This document shows positions 36,460-49,270 of a DNA stretch of 64,000 nucleotides, in pieces (the first letter of the stretch is position 1; every line of letters starts with the position of its first letter). Both the position numbers and the translations under genes were made by a program. The stretch spans positions 310,001 through 374,000 of the forward strand of contig NZ_WFLM01000002.1 in assembly GCF_009208775.1 (NCBI RefSeq). Reading direction: 5' to 3'. The notes under the pieces are model-generated. The model was given only the letters and a program-made list of their open reading frames with translations, was not told the origin of the DNA and did no database searches. Source of the stretch: Silvanigrella paludirubra. GTDB lineage: Bacteria > Bdellovibrionota_B > Oligoflexia > Silvanigrellales > Silvanigrellaceae.

Positions 36460-37437
36460 TTATTCTAAAGTTAATCTTCCAGAGCATGTTGATACCGCAT
36501 CATCAACTGAAATTTCGGAATCTACAGTAGCTTTACAGCTATATACTTTGCGAAACTTTTTTTGCTTTCCAATATACGCTTCTAAAGTGCAACGGGTTTC
36601 TACAATGCGATCATCTGTTCCAGGAATTTTTGAACCCACTTTTGCCTTACAACTAGCAAGAATTTTACGTTTAGAATCACTACCTGACTCAGTTACAGCG
36701 CCGTCCATAATCTTAATTTTATCTTTTGGATCGTCTTCTAATAAAGTAATGAGATCATCTCTTAATGCAGTCGAAACTTTGTCATTATTAGTAATAAAAA
36801 CATATTGGTCTTTATCACCTTCTTTAGATACCAATTCCGCTAAATTATGAATGTTATCGATATTTATTTCAGAACATCCTTTATAGACTTTACAAACTTC
36901 TAGATCGGATTCTGAATTGTCTTGGTATTCTGCTAGAAATTTTTTAGCATTGTCGACGCCCTTACCTAACGCTTCATCCGTTTTTGCTTTTTCGATAGCT
37001 TGAATTAAATTATCTGCTTTTTTAATATTTGCAGTTAGTTTTTCAGTCATTGATGATACAAAAGCTTTTTTTTCTAAAGTAACTACTGCAGAAAAAGTTC
37101 CCTTATCAGAACACCTTTTTAATACTTTAGCACCAATCAAAACTTCTGAAACAACAGACTTTGAAGTTGCTTTTAAAGAAGCGTCGTCTTTTGTTTCATC
37201 AACAGTTGATGTTGCTGTTACTTTTTGACGTATGTTACGAGCAAGATCTACCTGTGCATTTTGGTCTGCTTCTTTTTGCGAAGATGCTGAGCCATAACCT
37301 ACAAATGAGTTGGTATCTGTTTTAGTTTGTAAATCGGCTAAGGTAGAACAAGGATCTGTTTGAGCATAACTATTTAGAGAAATAAATAATGACATCCCTG
37401 CTAAGGTTATAAAGTTTTTATTTTTTTTTATAAACAT
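36460..37437 (-). CDS. Exported LPP20-like envelope protein
   Basis: 325 residues with a signal peptide (NFITLAGMSLFISLNSYA, then QTDPC). The region SFVGYGSASSQKEADQNAQVDLARNIRQKVTA is the hallmark of LPP20/ 'FlgO-like' envelope proteins, in which a short beta strand is followed by a helix of repeated A.......A..... pattern. The Cys of DPC is too far from a lipobox consensus to call it a lipoprotein. The C-terminal half may be a second domain with four Cys (ASCKAK, TRCTLEA, YSCKAT, STCSGR) that could form disulfides. Follows a lipoprotein gene with similar features 76 bases upstream. Function unknown. Confidence 0.75.
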   Translation of the reverse strand: MFIKKNKNFITLAGMSLFISLNSYAQTDPCSTLADLQTKTDTNSFVGYGSASSQKEADQNAQVDLARNIRQKVTATSTVDETKDDASLKATSKSVVSEVLIGAKVLKRCSDKGTFSAVVTLEKKAFVSSMTEKLTANIKKADNLIQAIEKAKTDEALGKGVDNAKKFLAEYQDNSESDLEVCKVYKGCSEINIDNIHNLAELVSKEGDKDQYVFITNNDKVSTALRDDLITLLEDDPKDKIKIMDGAVTESGSDSKRKILASCKAKVGSKIPGTDDRIVETRCTLEAYIGKQKKFRKVYSCKATVDSEISVDDAVSTCSGRLTLE

Positions 37438-37513
37438 AACGCACCTTTATTTTTATTAAAATGGACAAATTAAAATTTAATAAAAAATTATTTAATTATA
37501 TTAAATCTATTAA

Positions 37514-38230
37514 TTATTCAGATTTTGGATTTGCATTTGTTTCTGTTTTAGATACAGAATCTGAATTAGATTTAGAATTTAAATCACTGCTACTAGGTTC
37601 TTTAGCCGCGTCTTTATTTCCAACATTATCTATAAAAGATTTTTGCGCGTCCAATAATTTTCTACGGATTTCAGGATTTCCACCAGGTGTTCCATTAATA
37701 GCATCACGCATTTGTTTATCTAAAACAGATTTTTCAATTGCTACTTGAACAGCACACATTAATTTTTTAGTTGGTTTAAATCCAGATTCATCTGCTTCCA
37801 TTGTTTGTTCCCAATAGGAAGTTGTTACTTTCGCTCCTGAAATATTACCTTGAGATAGAAACGCAGTTAATGAAGATAATGAAGGATCAGAAGAAGAATT
37901 TAGATCTTCAACTTGCCCAGAAGTTGTTACAGCATTTTTAATATACTTCATCATTTCGCCAACAGCTTGTGTACGAGCCATAGAAACACAAGCGTCTGGG
38001 CGAGAAGAACCACTTAATGTTACTTTATGTATAAATACAATATTTGTACCTTCTTCATGCATGATGGAAGGGTTAAGAACCCATTCAGGTGTCTCTAATG
38101 TTTTTGTTGAGTTTGAAATGATTTCTGTTTTAACATATTTTGGTGAAGATGAACAACCAGCAACAATGAAAGCTGCAGTTGCTGAAATAATCACAAATTT
38201 TTTATTAAAAAACCCTATATTCATAGACAT
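37514..38230 (-). CDS. Lipoprotein of LPP20-like type
   Basis: 238 residues. Signal peptide ends in a lipobox FIVAGC with Cys at about residue 26, followed by SSSPK, so exported and lipidated. The core ETPEWVLNPSI and ACVSMARTQAVGEMMKYIKNAV follow the LPP20-like pattern (W-[IV]-x-N-P then an Ala-rich helix). The C-terminal ~50 residues are low-complexity Ser/Asn/Lys/Asp. GAGG lies 5 bases before the ATG. It and the next gene likely form an operon of related envelope proteins, similar in layout to the LpoB/FlgO-type pairs seen in other Gram-negatives; I cannot be more precise. Confidence 0.75.
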   Translation of the reverse strand: MSMNIGFFNKKFVIISATAAFIVAGCSSSPKYVKTEIISNSTKTLETPEWVLNPSIMHEEGTNIVFIHKVTLSGSSRPDACVSMARTQAVGEMMKYIKNAVTTSGQVEDLNSSSDPSLSSLTAFLSQGNISGAKVTTSYWEQTMEADESGFKPTKKLMCAVQVAIEKSVLDKQMRDAINGTPGGNPEIRRKLLDAQKSFIDNVGNKDAAKEPSSSDLNSKSNSDSVSKTETNANPKSE

Positions 38231-38281
38231 ACAATACCTCTTTTAAAAGCGTTTAACAAATCCGTTAGATATTAGCTATTT

Positions 38282-38578
38282 TTATTTCTTTTCGCAAATT
38301 ACTTTTTGATTAATAAAATTTGGCTTTTCTAAAATTGAATTTTCAATAAAATACACAGTGGTAAAAGTGAAAAAAATCCCTAAACTCGCTATAAAAACTC
38401 CGCCTAAAAAACCTAGCCAGAACCACCATTTTTTTATTTCTTTTTCACTTTTTTTTCTTTCTCTCGAAGTTTTTATAATTTCATTCATAAAACCTTGAGT
38501 TTCATGGGAACCTACAAACAGTGGCAAATTTTTTTCATTGCTATCATAGCTTATGTTATTTTGCCTTCCGTTTCCCAT
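38282..38578 (-). CDS. Small single-helix membrane protein
   Basis: 98 residues from ATG 38578, which overlaps the end of tgt by 4 coding bases (tgt stop at 38583) after an GGAG about 11 bases upstream. An N-terminal polar half with charged helix RERKKSEKEIKKWW precedes one transmembrane segment FWLGFLGGVFIASLGIFFTF and a short tail. Not YajC by sequence, though yajC is the usual neighbour of tgt. Last gene of alr-queA-tgt. Function unknown. Confidence 0.65.
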   Translation of the reverse strand: MGNGRQNNISYDSNEKNLPLFVGSHETQGFMNEIIKTSRERKKSEKEIKKWWFWLGFLGGVFIASLGIFFTFTTVYFIENSILEKPNFINQKVICEKK

Positions 38579-38582
38579 GAAT

Positions 38583-41031
<2,449 letters not shown>

Positions 41032-41032
<1 letters not shown>

Positions 41033-42246
41033 TAATCAACGACCATTCTTTTAAGATGAGAACCAATTCGTGTGACAACTTCATAATTGATGGTTTGAGC
41101 CCATTCTGCAATATTTTCTGCAGATACAGATTCCGATCCATCTCTTCCAATCAGTGTCGCAACAACCTCATTTGTTTCTTCGCTTGTTGCTTCGGTTACG
41201 TCAACAATAATATGATTCATCATCACTCTTCCTAAAACTTTACAACGAACTCCATTAACTAAAACATGACCTTTGTTTGAAAGAAGTCTAGGATATCCAT
41301 CAAAATAACCTACTGGTAAAAGAGCTACACGAAGATCGCGCTCTGCTCTGCAAGAACAGCCATACCCAATATAAGTTCCTGAAGGTATTTTTCTAACACT
41401 TTGGCTTTTGCACTTCCAAGTTAAAGCAGGTTTTAAGCTTGGAAGTTCGCTTTTGACTACTTTTGCAGACAATTTTGTTTCATTAGAGGACCATAGCCCG
41501 TACATTGAAATTCCAACCCTCGCAATATCATAATGAGATTTCGCTATTATTAAAGTAGAAGCACTTTGAGCGATATGCTTTTCCAAATGATAAGATAAAC
41601 CAAGAAATTGACTCACTATTTCATGGGCTTTATCTAATTTCGACAATTGCTCAAAGGCATATGACTGCTCCGTAACATCCTCTGTATTTGCAAAATGAGA
41701 CATGACACCTTGAACATGAATTAAAGACTCATTTTCTTTTAAAAATGAAATTTTTTGCTCAAGCCCCTCAAGTACAAAGCCTTCGCGAGAAAGCCCCGTA
41801 TCAATATGAATATGCGCCTTTAAAGGTCTATAACTATTCCCTTTTTCTTTTTCAGATCTTTTTAAATGAGAGATATAATTTGACCAATTTTCATCTGTGA
41901 TAGCAACTTCAACTACTTTTTTAGCACAAGCTACTGCTTCATCGGGAGAGATAGAACCTAATACAACGACTCTCTTTTGAACCAATTCATTCTCTTTTTC
42001 GTATTTTCTAATTTTAAAAGCATCAATGGGATTGATAACAAATAAAATATCTACATATCCATGTAAAATTTCTAATGTTTGTAAAAAACCATGTCCGTAT
42101 GCATTTCCTTTAAGAACAGCCCCTAATAGAATATGCGTCTCTAAATTATTTCGATAAATCGAAACATTTTTTGAAAAAGCAGATTGGCTAATTTCAATCC
42201 ATGAAGCATTTTCTGCAAACTCATCAACTAATACAGATTCTTTCAT
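41032..42246 (-). CDS. alr: Alanine racemase
   Basis: PLP enzyme making D-alanine for peptidoglycan. 404 residues. PLP-lysine region VLKGNAYGHGF (usual V.KA.AYGHG), catalytic Tyr region ARVGISMYGLW, HIHIDTGLSREGF, SHFANTED, and the C-terminal TYIGYGCSCRAERDLRVALLPVGYFDGYPR with MMNHIIVDVT. A strong AAGGAGG lies 8 bases before the ATG. First gene of the alr-queA-tgt-small membrane protein operon; the coupling of alr and queuosine genes has no known metabolic reason. Confidence 0.94.
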
Positions 42247-42404
42247 GAATCAGCCTCCTTAAACGCATTTTAAAATTGTGACTTCAATGCATTGTTTATC
42301 AATATGATTATAATAGTTTTTAATTTTTTATAACAATCCTATGGAACAAAAAGTTTACACCGATAACTCTACTGGAAAAAAGTAGTCTAAAGACTCGGGG
42401 TAAT

Positions 42405-45400
42405 ATGGATAACGATAGGCTCATTGCACAAATATCTCAAAGAGAAGACGCAAGCGTTGAAAAGGTGGCTAGCCATAAAATGAAAAGCAGCCCCATGATG
42501 GCGCGTATGCAACAACGTGCCGATGAGCTTAGAAAAAAAACAGTAAAAGTGGAAGGCTTGAACAAATCCCGATTTTGTAAACTGAAAATTCAAGAAAACT
42601 TTGACCTAATTCAAAATGCCCTGCAATTTGAATATGGTGAAAATATGGAGCTTTTATTAAAAGCAAATGAATTTGAAGTATTATCAAGATGGGTTGAAGG
42701 TGTTACTTTATTTGATTCCAATAAAAAAGATCCACCCTTAAAAATTAATGACTTAGTTCGTATTCGGAATAGACTTCGCTTTTGGGTTAGAGTTTTTGAA
42801 AATTTATATTTTTATCATTCAAAAGGAATTATTCACGGAAATTTAAAACCTCAAAATATACTTATTAGAGATAGAGCTACAGTTGATATTAAACAAACCT
42901 ATGAATCTGAATTTTTTGAAAGAAAAGAAGAAGTACCACATGTTGTTTTACTTGATGGCGGATATTCCCATTTCATTCCAAATAGCAATGAATTTGAAAA
43001 TAATGAAGAACAAGTTTCTATTTCTAAAAAAATTATTGAGAAAAACTTTTGGCTACCACCAGAAGCTAGGGGATTTATAGAAGGATCTTACCGAGAAAAC
43101 TCAGATATTTTTAGCCTTGCCGCTATTATGGCTTGGGATTTTGGCATGATCAAAATAGAAGGCTTGAGTGTCGTTAATCAACTTTGGCAAGTCTATTTGT
43201 TACCAGAACAAAATACTTTTATTTTTGGTGGCGAATGGCATAAATGGACTGTAAGACATCCTTTATTTGATACGATTAAACGATTAAGAACAATACTTTT
43301 AAAAACACTTGATCCTTTACCAGAAAAAAGAATGTCTAATGCAAGAGAAATTGCTTTTGAATTTATGATGATGTCTAATAAGTTAACAGATACCATTGAG
43401 TTACAAAACTTAAGTTCTTCTTATACTAATTTTCAAGTTAATTTAAATGACAAGCATTATAATTCTATTTTAAATAAGAATTTTGAAATACCAGAAGCAA
43501 TAAGTGAATTTATATTAAATAATAATTTAGACAAAAATAGATTTTGGGTTGATGCTAAAACAAACTCAGCAAATAAACATTATTTAATGAGAAGTTTAAG
43601 TTTAGGATTAAGTATTTTAAACAAAAATTCTTTTTTTCATCCCATAAAATTTAGTTCTATGAAAATACCTTTTTCTACACTTGATAGTTTATGTGAAAGT
43701 CTTTTAAATTATACAATATATTTAAATCCCGTTTTTTTACAGGAAATGAAATCCATATTTTTTAACCTAGGTAATCAAGTTGAAACTCTATTTTATGTAT
43801 TACCTTCACTTAAAAAATACGGTGAAAATAAAAATATAATTAAAAAAACATCAAACAATTCTTTAATTCAAATTAGACACGAATGGCTTTATAGTAATAT
43901 TGAAAAATTGTTTGAAAAAATACTTTTAGCATCAAATATTTCTTATTTTATCATAGATGACTTAAATAGAGCCGACCATTCTTCATTACCAATATTATTA
44001 AAAATTTTCAAAAAACAAAATTTACATATGAAATGGATAATAGGAATTAGGACAGAAGAAGAAATAACAGACGAAGAATTAAAAAAATCAGTCCTCCAAT
44101 TAAAAAATCAAGATCTTACTTTTGCTAACCTTAAAGATGATAGAACACGCTCTTATTGGATAGCAAAATTAAATCACTTAAGCAGTCAACAAGCTCGCTT
44201 TTTATCAACCTGGGCTATGGTTGATTTAAAAATAAACACCGATATTATTGAGCTTTTAAGTAACAAAGTAGCAAGTATAAATGAAATTTTTTCGGATAAA
44301 TATCACCAAGGAAAAGAACATATTTCTCTAAATGAAGTTCCTGCAGATGATTTAATTTTAGAAGAAAAGAATGAAAGTGCCTCTCAAGAAATAAATAAAG
44401 AAGTAAATGATGATATTGATGAAGATGAAAAAGAAAGAATAGAAAAAAAGAAAAAAGACCCTCTTCATTTAGCCTATGAAGCATTAAATATTGCGGTGAA
44501 AATTGGGCTTGTTTCCGAAAATAGAGATGTTCTAACAGGACAACTTATTTGTTACTATTGGGAACATCAATTTATTTGGCTAAGTTTATCTTTATTACTT
44601 AACAAAGAAATAAAATCAAAAATATATTTTATTTTATCAGAATATATGTGCAATAATTTAGAAGAGAAAACTACTCTTTCAGAAATTATTCAAATATCAG
44701 AATATTTATCTAGATCAAATTTGAAAAAATCTGCCTATAGTGCTTATTCAGCCTTACTTATAGCGACTGAAGATTTATGCGATAATACTTCTGCTGAGTT
44801 TATAATCTCTAAATTACAAATGTTAAGCGAAAATATTGAAAAAGAATGTCCTGAAGAAGCACCTGTATTAGTTCCAAAAATCAGAGAACATATTGCAGAT
44901 TTATCCCTTTCATTAGGTAAATTTGATCAAGCTGAGAAATATTATCAAGCAGTTAGTTGGAACACTTTAAATGGAAAAAGAAGAGCTATTTTAGCAATGA
45001 AAAGTTTTTTTCCATCACAAATTAAAAAAAGAGAAAGAAGAACAGAGGAGTTTTATAAATTAATACAATTAGCTGAAAAATCTAATTTAATAACAAGAAC
45101 TATTGATGATAATAAATCATCTTTTAAAAGCAATATAGAATCAGAAATTTATAGAATTCAAAAAAAGCTTCAAGAACAAACCGTATTTAATACAAATGAC
45201 GATGGAAAAAACATTAAAATTTTATTAAATAGCATTATTAAACCAGAAGAAGTTCAAAATAATAAAAATGATAATTTAAAATTATTTCCAAAACTAAGGC
45301 CTGTTAGAGGGTCTGTATTATCTCGATTTTTTAGATCATGCATTGGTTGGATTGATAATAGTATTTTATTTCCACAAATTTTAAGTGTTATTCGTTTTAC

Positions 45401-46790
45401 TGTAGAAAATAATGATGGTGAAAGCATTGTTCATTTATTATTTTCTTTATTAATTTGTGGTGAAAGAAATATAACATCTGAAGTTAGAACATTAATATTA
45501 GAAACTATTTTAGAATTATCAGGAAGATTAGGAAATGACTTAAATTTATTTGAAGCTTATTTATTAAAAGCATGGAGTGCTGTATTTTTTGATGGTAATT
45601 TAATTGAAGCGAAAAAAAATATTGATAAAATAAACTCTTCAATTTCAAGTGATCTTCCTTTTAGTTTAAAGCAATGTACTAAAAAATTGCAGATTTTTAT
45701 TGAATTTGAGACTATGTCTTTTGAAGCTATAAAAAATCATAGAGCAAATCCTCAAAAATATGTGAAAAAATTTCAAGATTATAATTTAACGGATTGGAAT
45801 ATTGGCAGCGTTGTATTTTCGGTTCACCAAACTCATTATCACTTAAAAAAGTCACCTGGAGATGAACTTTTTATTGGAAATATTTTAGATGAAAAAACAG
45901 ATCAAATTCTTTTATATACCCATTTATTATTTGAAAAAGGCCATGCCCATGCGGCTTCTATGATCTCACAAGATGCGAAAGAAGCTGAAATAAGACAATG
46001 GTTTTTAGATCCCTCCAGCCATATTGAATATGTTCCCGAAAGTTTTGCTGTTAAAATGGCTGAATTTACAAATCTAAAAAAGAAGTTATTAAGTTCATCT
46101 CATAAAAATAATAAATTTTTAAACTCCATTAAAAATATTAAAAAATTAATTTCAATTAATAAAGATTCATCTTTAAAATATTGGGGCCAAGACAAAGCCA
46201 TCCTTGAAAATAATCGAATAGACAAAGCAAACACTCAAGATACAGAAAGACTGCACTTTTTATCTCAAAATGCAATTCGAACAGGATTTAACTGGACTGC
46301 CTATAGATTAGCTCACAAGTCCAGAACAGATATCTCATCTATACTAGAAGAAATTAGAGATATCGAAAATACAATGAAGAATCCTCATTCAAAAGAGGGT
46401 ACTGCATCAATACAAGAAAATTTAAACGCTTTTTCCAAAGAATTAGAACCAAGACGAAAAGAATATGAAGCAGCAGAAGCCTATCCTGAACAGGGGATAG
46501 CGATTAATTATGTACTTGAATTTCTTCATAATTTTCACAACAATATTGAAAATTCGAAACTCTCCGAGGAAGAACTTTTTCTCTTGGCAAATATGATACG
46601 CAAATCTGTTCCAAAGGATAGCGACATTATAGAATCGACGCTTGCTGGGGCATTAAGAGCCTCTGCTAAACGTCTAATTATAAGAAAAAACTCAGATAAT
46701 CCTCAAAAAGCAGAAGAAGCACCCCCACCCCTAAATGATGAAGAAAAAAAGCTACAAAATGAGGTTAAAGATTTAAAGCGCACAGGATAG
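42405..46790 (+). CDS. Giant pseudokinase / degenerate AAA / helical-repeat protein
   Basis: 1461 residues. About 60-330 is a Ser/Thr-kinase-like domain, but the catalytic loop reads HGNLKPQNIL instead of HRDLKPxN (Asp replaced by Asn), the magnesium loop is DGG for DFG, and no glycine-rich loop is visible. PPEARG, SDIFSLAAIMAWDFG and DPLPEKRMSNA keep the C-lobe pattern. About 360-650 resembles the AAA_16/STAND ATPase that follows such kinases: FIIDDLNRADHSSLPILL looks like its Walker B, yet the Walker A position (WVDAKTNSANKHY) has no GK[ST]. The remaining ~750 residues are helical, probably TPR-like. Family precedent: myxobacterial kinase-ATPase-TPR proteins. Probably a scaffold or regulator; single gene, divergent from alr. 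Confidence 0.75.
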   Translation: MDNDRLIAQISQREDASVEKVASHKMKSSPMMARMQQRADELRKKTVKVEGLNKSRFCKLKIQENFDLIQNALQFEYGENMELLLKANEFEVLSRWVEGVTLFDSNKKDPPLKINDLVRIRNRLRFWVRVFENLYFYHSKGIIHGNLKPQNILIRDRATVDIKQTYESEFFERKEEVPHVVLLDGGYSHFIPNSNEFENNEEQVSISKKIIEKNFWLPPEARGFIEGSYRENSDIFSLAAIMAWDFGMIKIEGLSVVNQLWQVYLLPEQNTFIFGGEWHKWTVRHPLFDTIKRLRTILLKTLDPLPEKRMSNAREIAFEFMMMSNKLTDTIELQNLSSSYTNFQVNLNDKHYNSILNKNFEIPEAISEFILNNNLDKNRFWVDAKTNSANKHYLMRSLSLGLSILNKNSFFHPIKFSSMKIPFSTLDSLCESLLNYTIYLNPVFLQEMKSIFFNLGNQVETLFYVLPSLKKYGENKNIIKKTSNNSLIQIRHEWLYSNIEKLFEKILLASNISYFIIDDLNRADHSSLPILLKIFKKQNLHMKWIIGIRTEEEITDEELKKSVLQLKNQDLTFANLKDDRTRSYWIAKLNHLSSQQARFLSTWAMVDLKINTDIIELLSNKVASINEIFSDKYHQGKEHISLNEVPADDLILEEKNESASQEINKEVNDDIDEDEKERIEKKKKDPLHLAYEALNIAVKIGLVSENRDVLTGQLICYYWEHQFIWLSLSLLLNKEIKSKIYFILSEYMCNNLEEKTTLSEIIQISEYLSRSNLKKSAYSAYSALLIATEDLCDNTSAEFIISKLQMLSENIEKECPEEAPVLVPKIREHIADLSLSLGKFDQAEKYYQAVSWNTLNGKRRAILAMKSFFPSQIKKRERRTEEFYKLIQLAEKSNLITRTIDDNKSSFKSNIESEIYRIQKKLQEQTVFNTNDDGKNIKILLNSIIKPEEVQNNKNDNLKLFPKLRPVRGSVLSRFFRSCIGWIDNSILFPQILSVIRFTVENNDGESIVHLLFSLLICGERNITSEVRTLILETILELSGRLGNDLNLFEAYLLKAWSAVFFDGNLIEAKKNIDKINSSISSDLPFSLKQCTKKLQIFIEFETMSFEAIKNHRANPQKYVKKFQDYNLTDWNIGSVVFSVHQTHYHLKKSPGDELFIGNILDEKTDQILLYTHLLFEKGHAHAASMISQDAKEAEIRQWFLDPSSHIEYVPESFAVKMAEFTNLKKKLLSSSHKNNKFLNSIKNIKKLISINKDSSLKYWGQDKAILENNRIDKANTQDTERLHFLSQNAIRTGFNWTAYRLAHKSRTDISSILEEIRDIENTMKNPHSKEGTASIQENLNAFSKELEPRRKEYEAAEAYPEQGIAINYVLEFLHNFHNNIENSKLSEEELFLLANMIRKSVPKDSDIIESTLAGALRASAKRLIIRKNSDNPQKAEEAPPPLNDEEKKLQNEVKDLKRTG

Positions 46791-46959
46791 CTATTGACAT
46801 AGACAATTGACTCCATTATGAAGATTGAACGTTTTGTTTGCGTGATGTGATGCGGGGAAAAATCTCGGGATTATCACATTCGTTTATTTTAGACTAAAAT
46901 GTGTAATGTACTTCAGAGTAGCTTAACTACTTGAAATTACAACAAAAGGATATCCTAGT

Positions 46960-47166
46960 ATGCCAACTCCAAAGATGAAAGTTTCCCGTGCACGTCGTAA
47001 TTCTCGTCGTGCTCACGATGCACTCACTGCAATCAACCTGTCCAAGTGCTCTAACTGTGCGGCTCCAAGACTTCCACACTCTGTATGTGAATCTTGCGGC
47101 TTTTACAAAGGTCGCTTTATTGCAAAAAATATCCTAAAGGCTGATCTTTTAGCAGTTCTTCGCTAA
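46960..47166 (+). CDS. rpmF: 50S ribosomal protein L32
   Basis: 68 residues. N-terminus MPTPKMKVSRARRNSRRAHDA is typical of L32, and the zinc site CSNCAAPRLPHSVCESCG (two CxxC pairs) is intact. AAGGA lies 10 bases before ATG. The gene stands without plsX/fabH, its common neighbours elsewhere, and is followed directly by a strong terminator. The 170-base gap upstream contains TTGACA at 46794 and other promoter-like bases, plus a small palindrome ATTTTAGACTAAAAT at 46886-46900. Confidence 0.96.
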   Translation: MPTPKMKVSRARRNSRRAHDALTAINLSKCSNCAAPRLPHSVCESCGFYKGRFIAKNILKADLLAVLR

Positions 47167-47177
47167 ATTAAGACTTT

Positions 47178-47215
47178 AAAAAAAGGGTAGCTTCGTTTTG
47201 AAGCTACCCTTTTTT
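47178..47215 (+). terminator. Intrinsic terminator after rpmF
   Basis: Arms AAAAAAGGGTAGCTTC and GAAGCTACCCTTTTTT with a 5-base loop GTTTT, then more T. It can also serve the convergent lipoprotein gene ending at 47249, since both strands end in a T-run. Confidence 0.9.
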
Positions 47216-47248
47216 ATTTAAAACCATCTCTTTTTTTACTCCTTAGAT

Positions 47249-48997
47249 TTAATCCCTACCCCAAACTTCTAAAATAAAATCGGAATATGGAACATTTCTT
47301 GGACTTGCCACATATCCCATTTCTTTGCCTGAACACAAATTATCATGATTTGATTGAACAACTCCAATCAATATTTCATAACCTACATATGCTCCAGAAA
47401 AAATAATAGGATCAAAACCTCTATACCATGGCTTATCGCACATAATATCAAAACGGATATTATTATTTGTTATCAATTTATTATCTATAGTTTTTAAACG
47501 GAAATAGAGGCTTGAATATTTTCCACTGTTTATAATACTTTTAAAATCAAGAAAGTTTTCAGAAGAACGATTTTTTTGTCCAGGCAAAGGGTATTGACTA
47601 GAACGAATTTTAGCAATTAAAGTTCCTATATTTGGTTTTAAAAATGATTCATCATAAGTTAAAAGCATATTATTAATCTTTAAGCTTGCTGTAGCTAAAC
47701 AATTTGATAAATCTTTGTAACATTCTTTAGAGAAATTCCTTAAAATATCAATATTCATTTCTGATTCATTTGATACTTCTAAAATATTTTTCTTTTCATC
47801 TGCAGCCAAATTTAAAGAATTCAATAATGAATTTGCAATTGAATAATTATCAACTTGTTTAGATATAAGCTGATTAATTGTATTTTTAAGTCTACTATAG
47901 GCAACAGACTCATCATAATTATCAAGCCATGAAAAATTAAAAGTTTTTCCATTTGGTTGTAAAACATTCAATTCATCATAAGGGACTGTTTGAGATGATT
48001 CTATTGCCCAAGATGCATAATTATTGGGATCCAATTGTTTATTATAATCTTCTGAAACATATTTATTTAATTTATCTATAGTGCTTTGGCATTCGTCTAG
48101 TTTCGTTATCTCACAATTATTTTTTAAATTTAATATTTTAGTTAATTCTGCAGGGTTTCCACCAATTTGTACAGCATGCAAATTTAAATGAATTCCTTTT
48201 TTCGTTTCTTCATCTAAATATTTTACATTTCCATTTACCCCAATTTTACCGCCTACAGATAAAATATTTTGAGCTACACCAAGCTTACTTTCTACTGTAT
48301 TTAAAGTTTTCATTGAGTCAAAATTTAGCTTTAATGTGATTAAGATTCGTGAAGATAATTTTTGTGAAACTACTACTTCATCACCACATTTTTTAATAAA
48401 ATTATAAGGATCTTTTAATTTTCCTTGACTATCAAAATAATTATAAGCAAATGGTTTTAAATAAATTCTACTTTCTTTCGCATTTTTTAATTTACTATCC
48501 CCTAAACGAACATAAACTGAATAAGTTGTAGAACGACTTAATCTAGAAACAGAAGCATCTCGAGAAAATTGAATTTCTGGTGAAACTTGAAAAACTTTTA
48601 CGGGAACAGATGCGGAAACTCCAATATTTAAAGCATTTCTAAAATCTTCTTCCTTCATATTATCAGATAAATTAACAATAGATTTTTCAACATTTTTAGG
48701 ATAATAAACATTCTCACTATCAATACATTTTTCAGTATAAAGAAAACCCATTTTATTAAACCCTTGAAGGATAGAATAATAATTGGTATCTCCTGAAGGA
48801 ATAATACTACTTGGATCCATTGTTATATCTTTTTCAGAAAGATCATTTAAATTTTGTTCATTTAAATCAGAATTCATATTACTATATAGCATTTTATTAG
48901 ATGAATCATTTTGCGGATTTTTATCTGTTTTTCCGCAAGAAAATAAAACAATTGAAAAACAAGAATAAACAGGGAAATACTTAATTAGTTTTCTCAT
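47249..48997 (-). CDS. Large lipoprotein, MACPF-like candidate, subfamily A (copy 1)
   Basis: 582 residues. Signal peptide with lipobox LFSC (Cys21), followed by GKTDKN: an exported lipoprotein with no inner-membrane retention Asp. Common core of the four paralogs: GF..MGFLYTEKCID (near 80), LSRSTTYSVYV (near 165), FIKKCGDEVVVSQ (near 205), VQIGGNPAEL, then YASWAIESSQTVPYDELNVL. The order 'GDxxV', 'GG.p', 'W..S....P...L' recalls membrane-attack-complex/perforin proteins, whose signature is GTHY/GDxxV followed by GG. No database comparison was possible, so the MACPF call is a hypothesis. Ends in SDFILEVWGRD, a tail shared by all copies. 36% identity or more by eye to the next gene. Confidence 0.8.
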   Translation of the reverse strand: MRKLIKYFPVYSCFSIVLFSCGKTDKNPQNDSSNKMLYSNMNSDLNEQNLNDLSEKDITMDPSSIIPSGDTNYYSILQGFNKMGFLYTEKCIDSENVYYPKNVEKSIVNLSDNMKEEDFRNALNIGVSASVPVKVFQVSPEIQFSRDASVSRLSRSTTYSVYVRLGDSKLKNAKESRIYLKPFAYNYFDSQGKLKDPYNFIKKCGDEVVVSQKLSSRILITLKLNFDSMKTLNTVESKLGVAQNILSVGGKIGVNGNVKYLDEETKKGIHLNLHAVQIGGNPAELTKILNLKNNCEITKLDECQSTIDKLNKYVSEDYNKQLDPNNYASWAIESSQTVPYDELNVLQPNGKTFNFSWLDNYDESVAYSRLKNTINQLISKQVDNYSIANSLLNSLNLAADEKKNILEVSNESEMNIDILRNFSKECYKDLSNCLATASLKINNMLLTYDESFLKPNIGTLIAKIRSSQYPLPGQKNRSSENFLDFKSIINSGKYSSLYFRLKTIDNKLITNNNIRFDIMCDKPWYRGFDPIIFSGAYVGYEILIGVVQSNHDNLCSGKEMGYVASPRNVPYSDFILEVWGRD

Positions 48998-49270
48998 TAA
49001 TTACCTCTAATTATTTTTTATTTAACTGACCGACCAAAAGTATTTTATGAATGATAGAATTTATTTTTTAAAAATCAAGCAAAATTAATTAATTATTAAA
49101 TTATTTTTTAGGTACCCTAATATTAGAGCAATGAAGAGATTTAAGATTATTTTTTATAGTCAAATGATAATATTATTTAGAATAATAAATTGAACTAAAA
49201 TGGCATAGAATGTTATTAAAATTGGTAAATAGATAAATTAAATAAACAAAATATTCTAATTATCAATTTA

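Noticed and set aside
36460-37437. Calling this exported LPP20-like protein a lipoprotein
   Set aside because: The first Cys after the signal peptide (TDPC) is not in a lipobox context, unlike the gene upstream of it.
42883-43080. 65-codon plus-strand frame inside the giant pseudokinase gene
   Set aside because: Alternative frame within a conserved kinase C-lobe region; no ribosome site and no independent support.
46791-46822. Promoter of rpmF at TTGACA 46794
   Set aside because: The downstream -10 candidates are at poor spacing, so I cannot support a specific promoter there.
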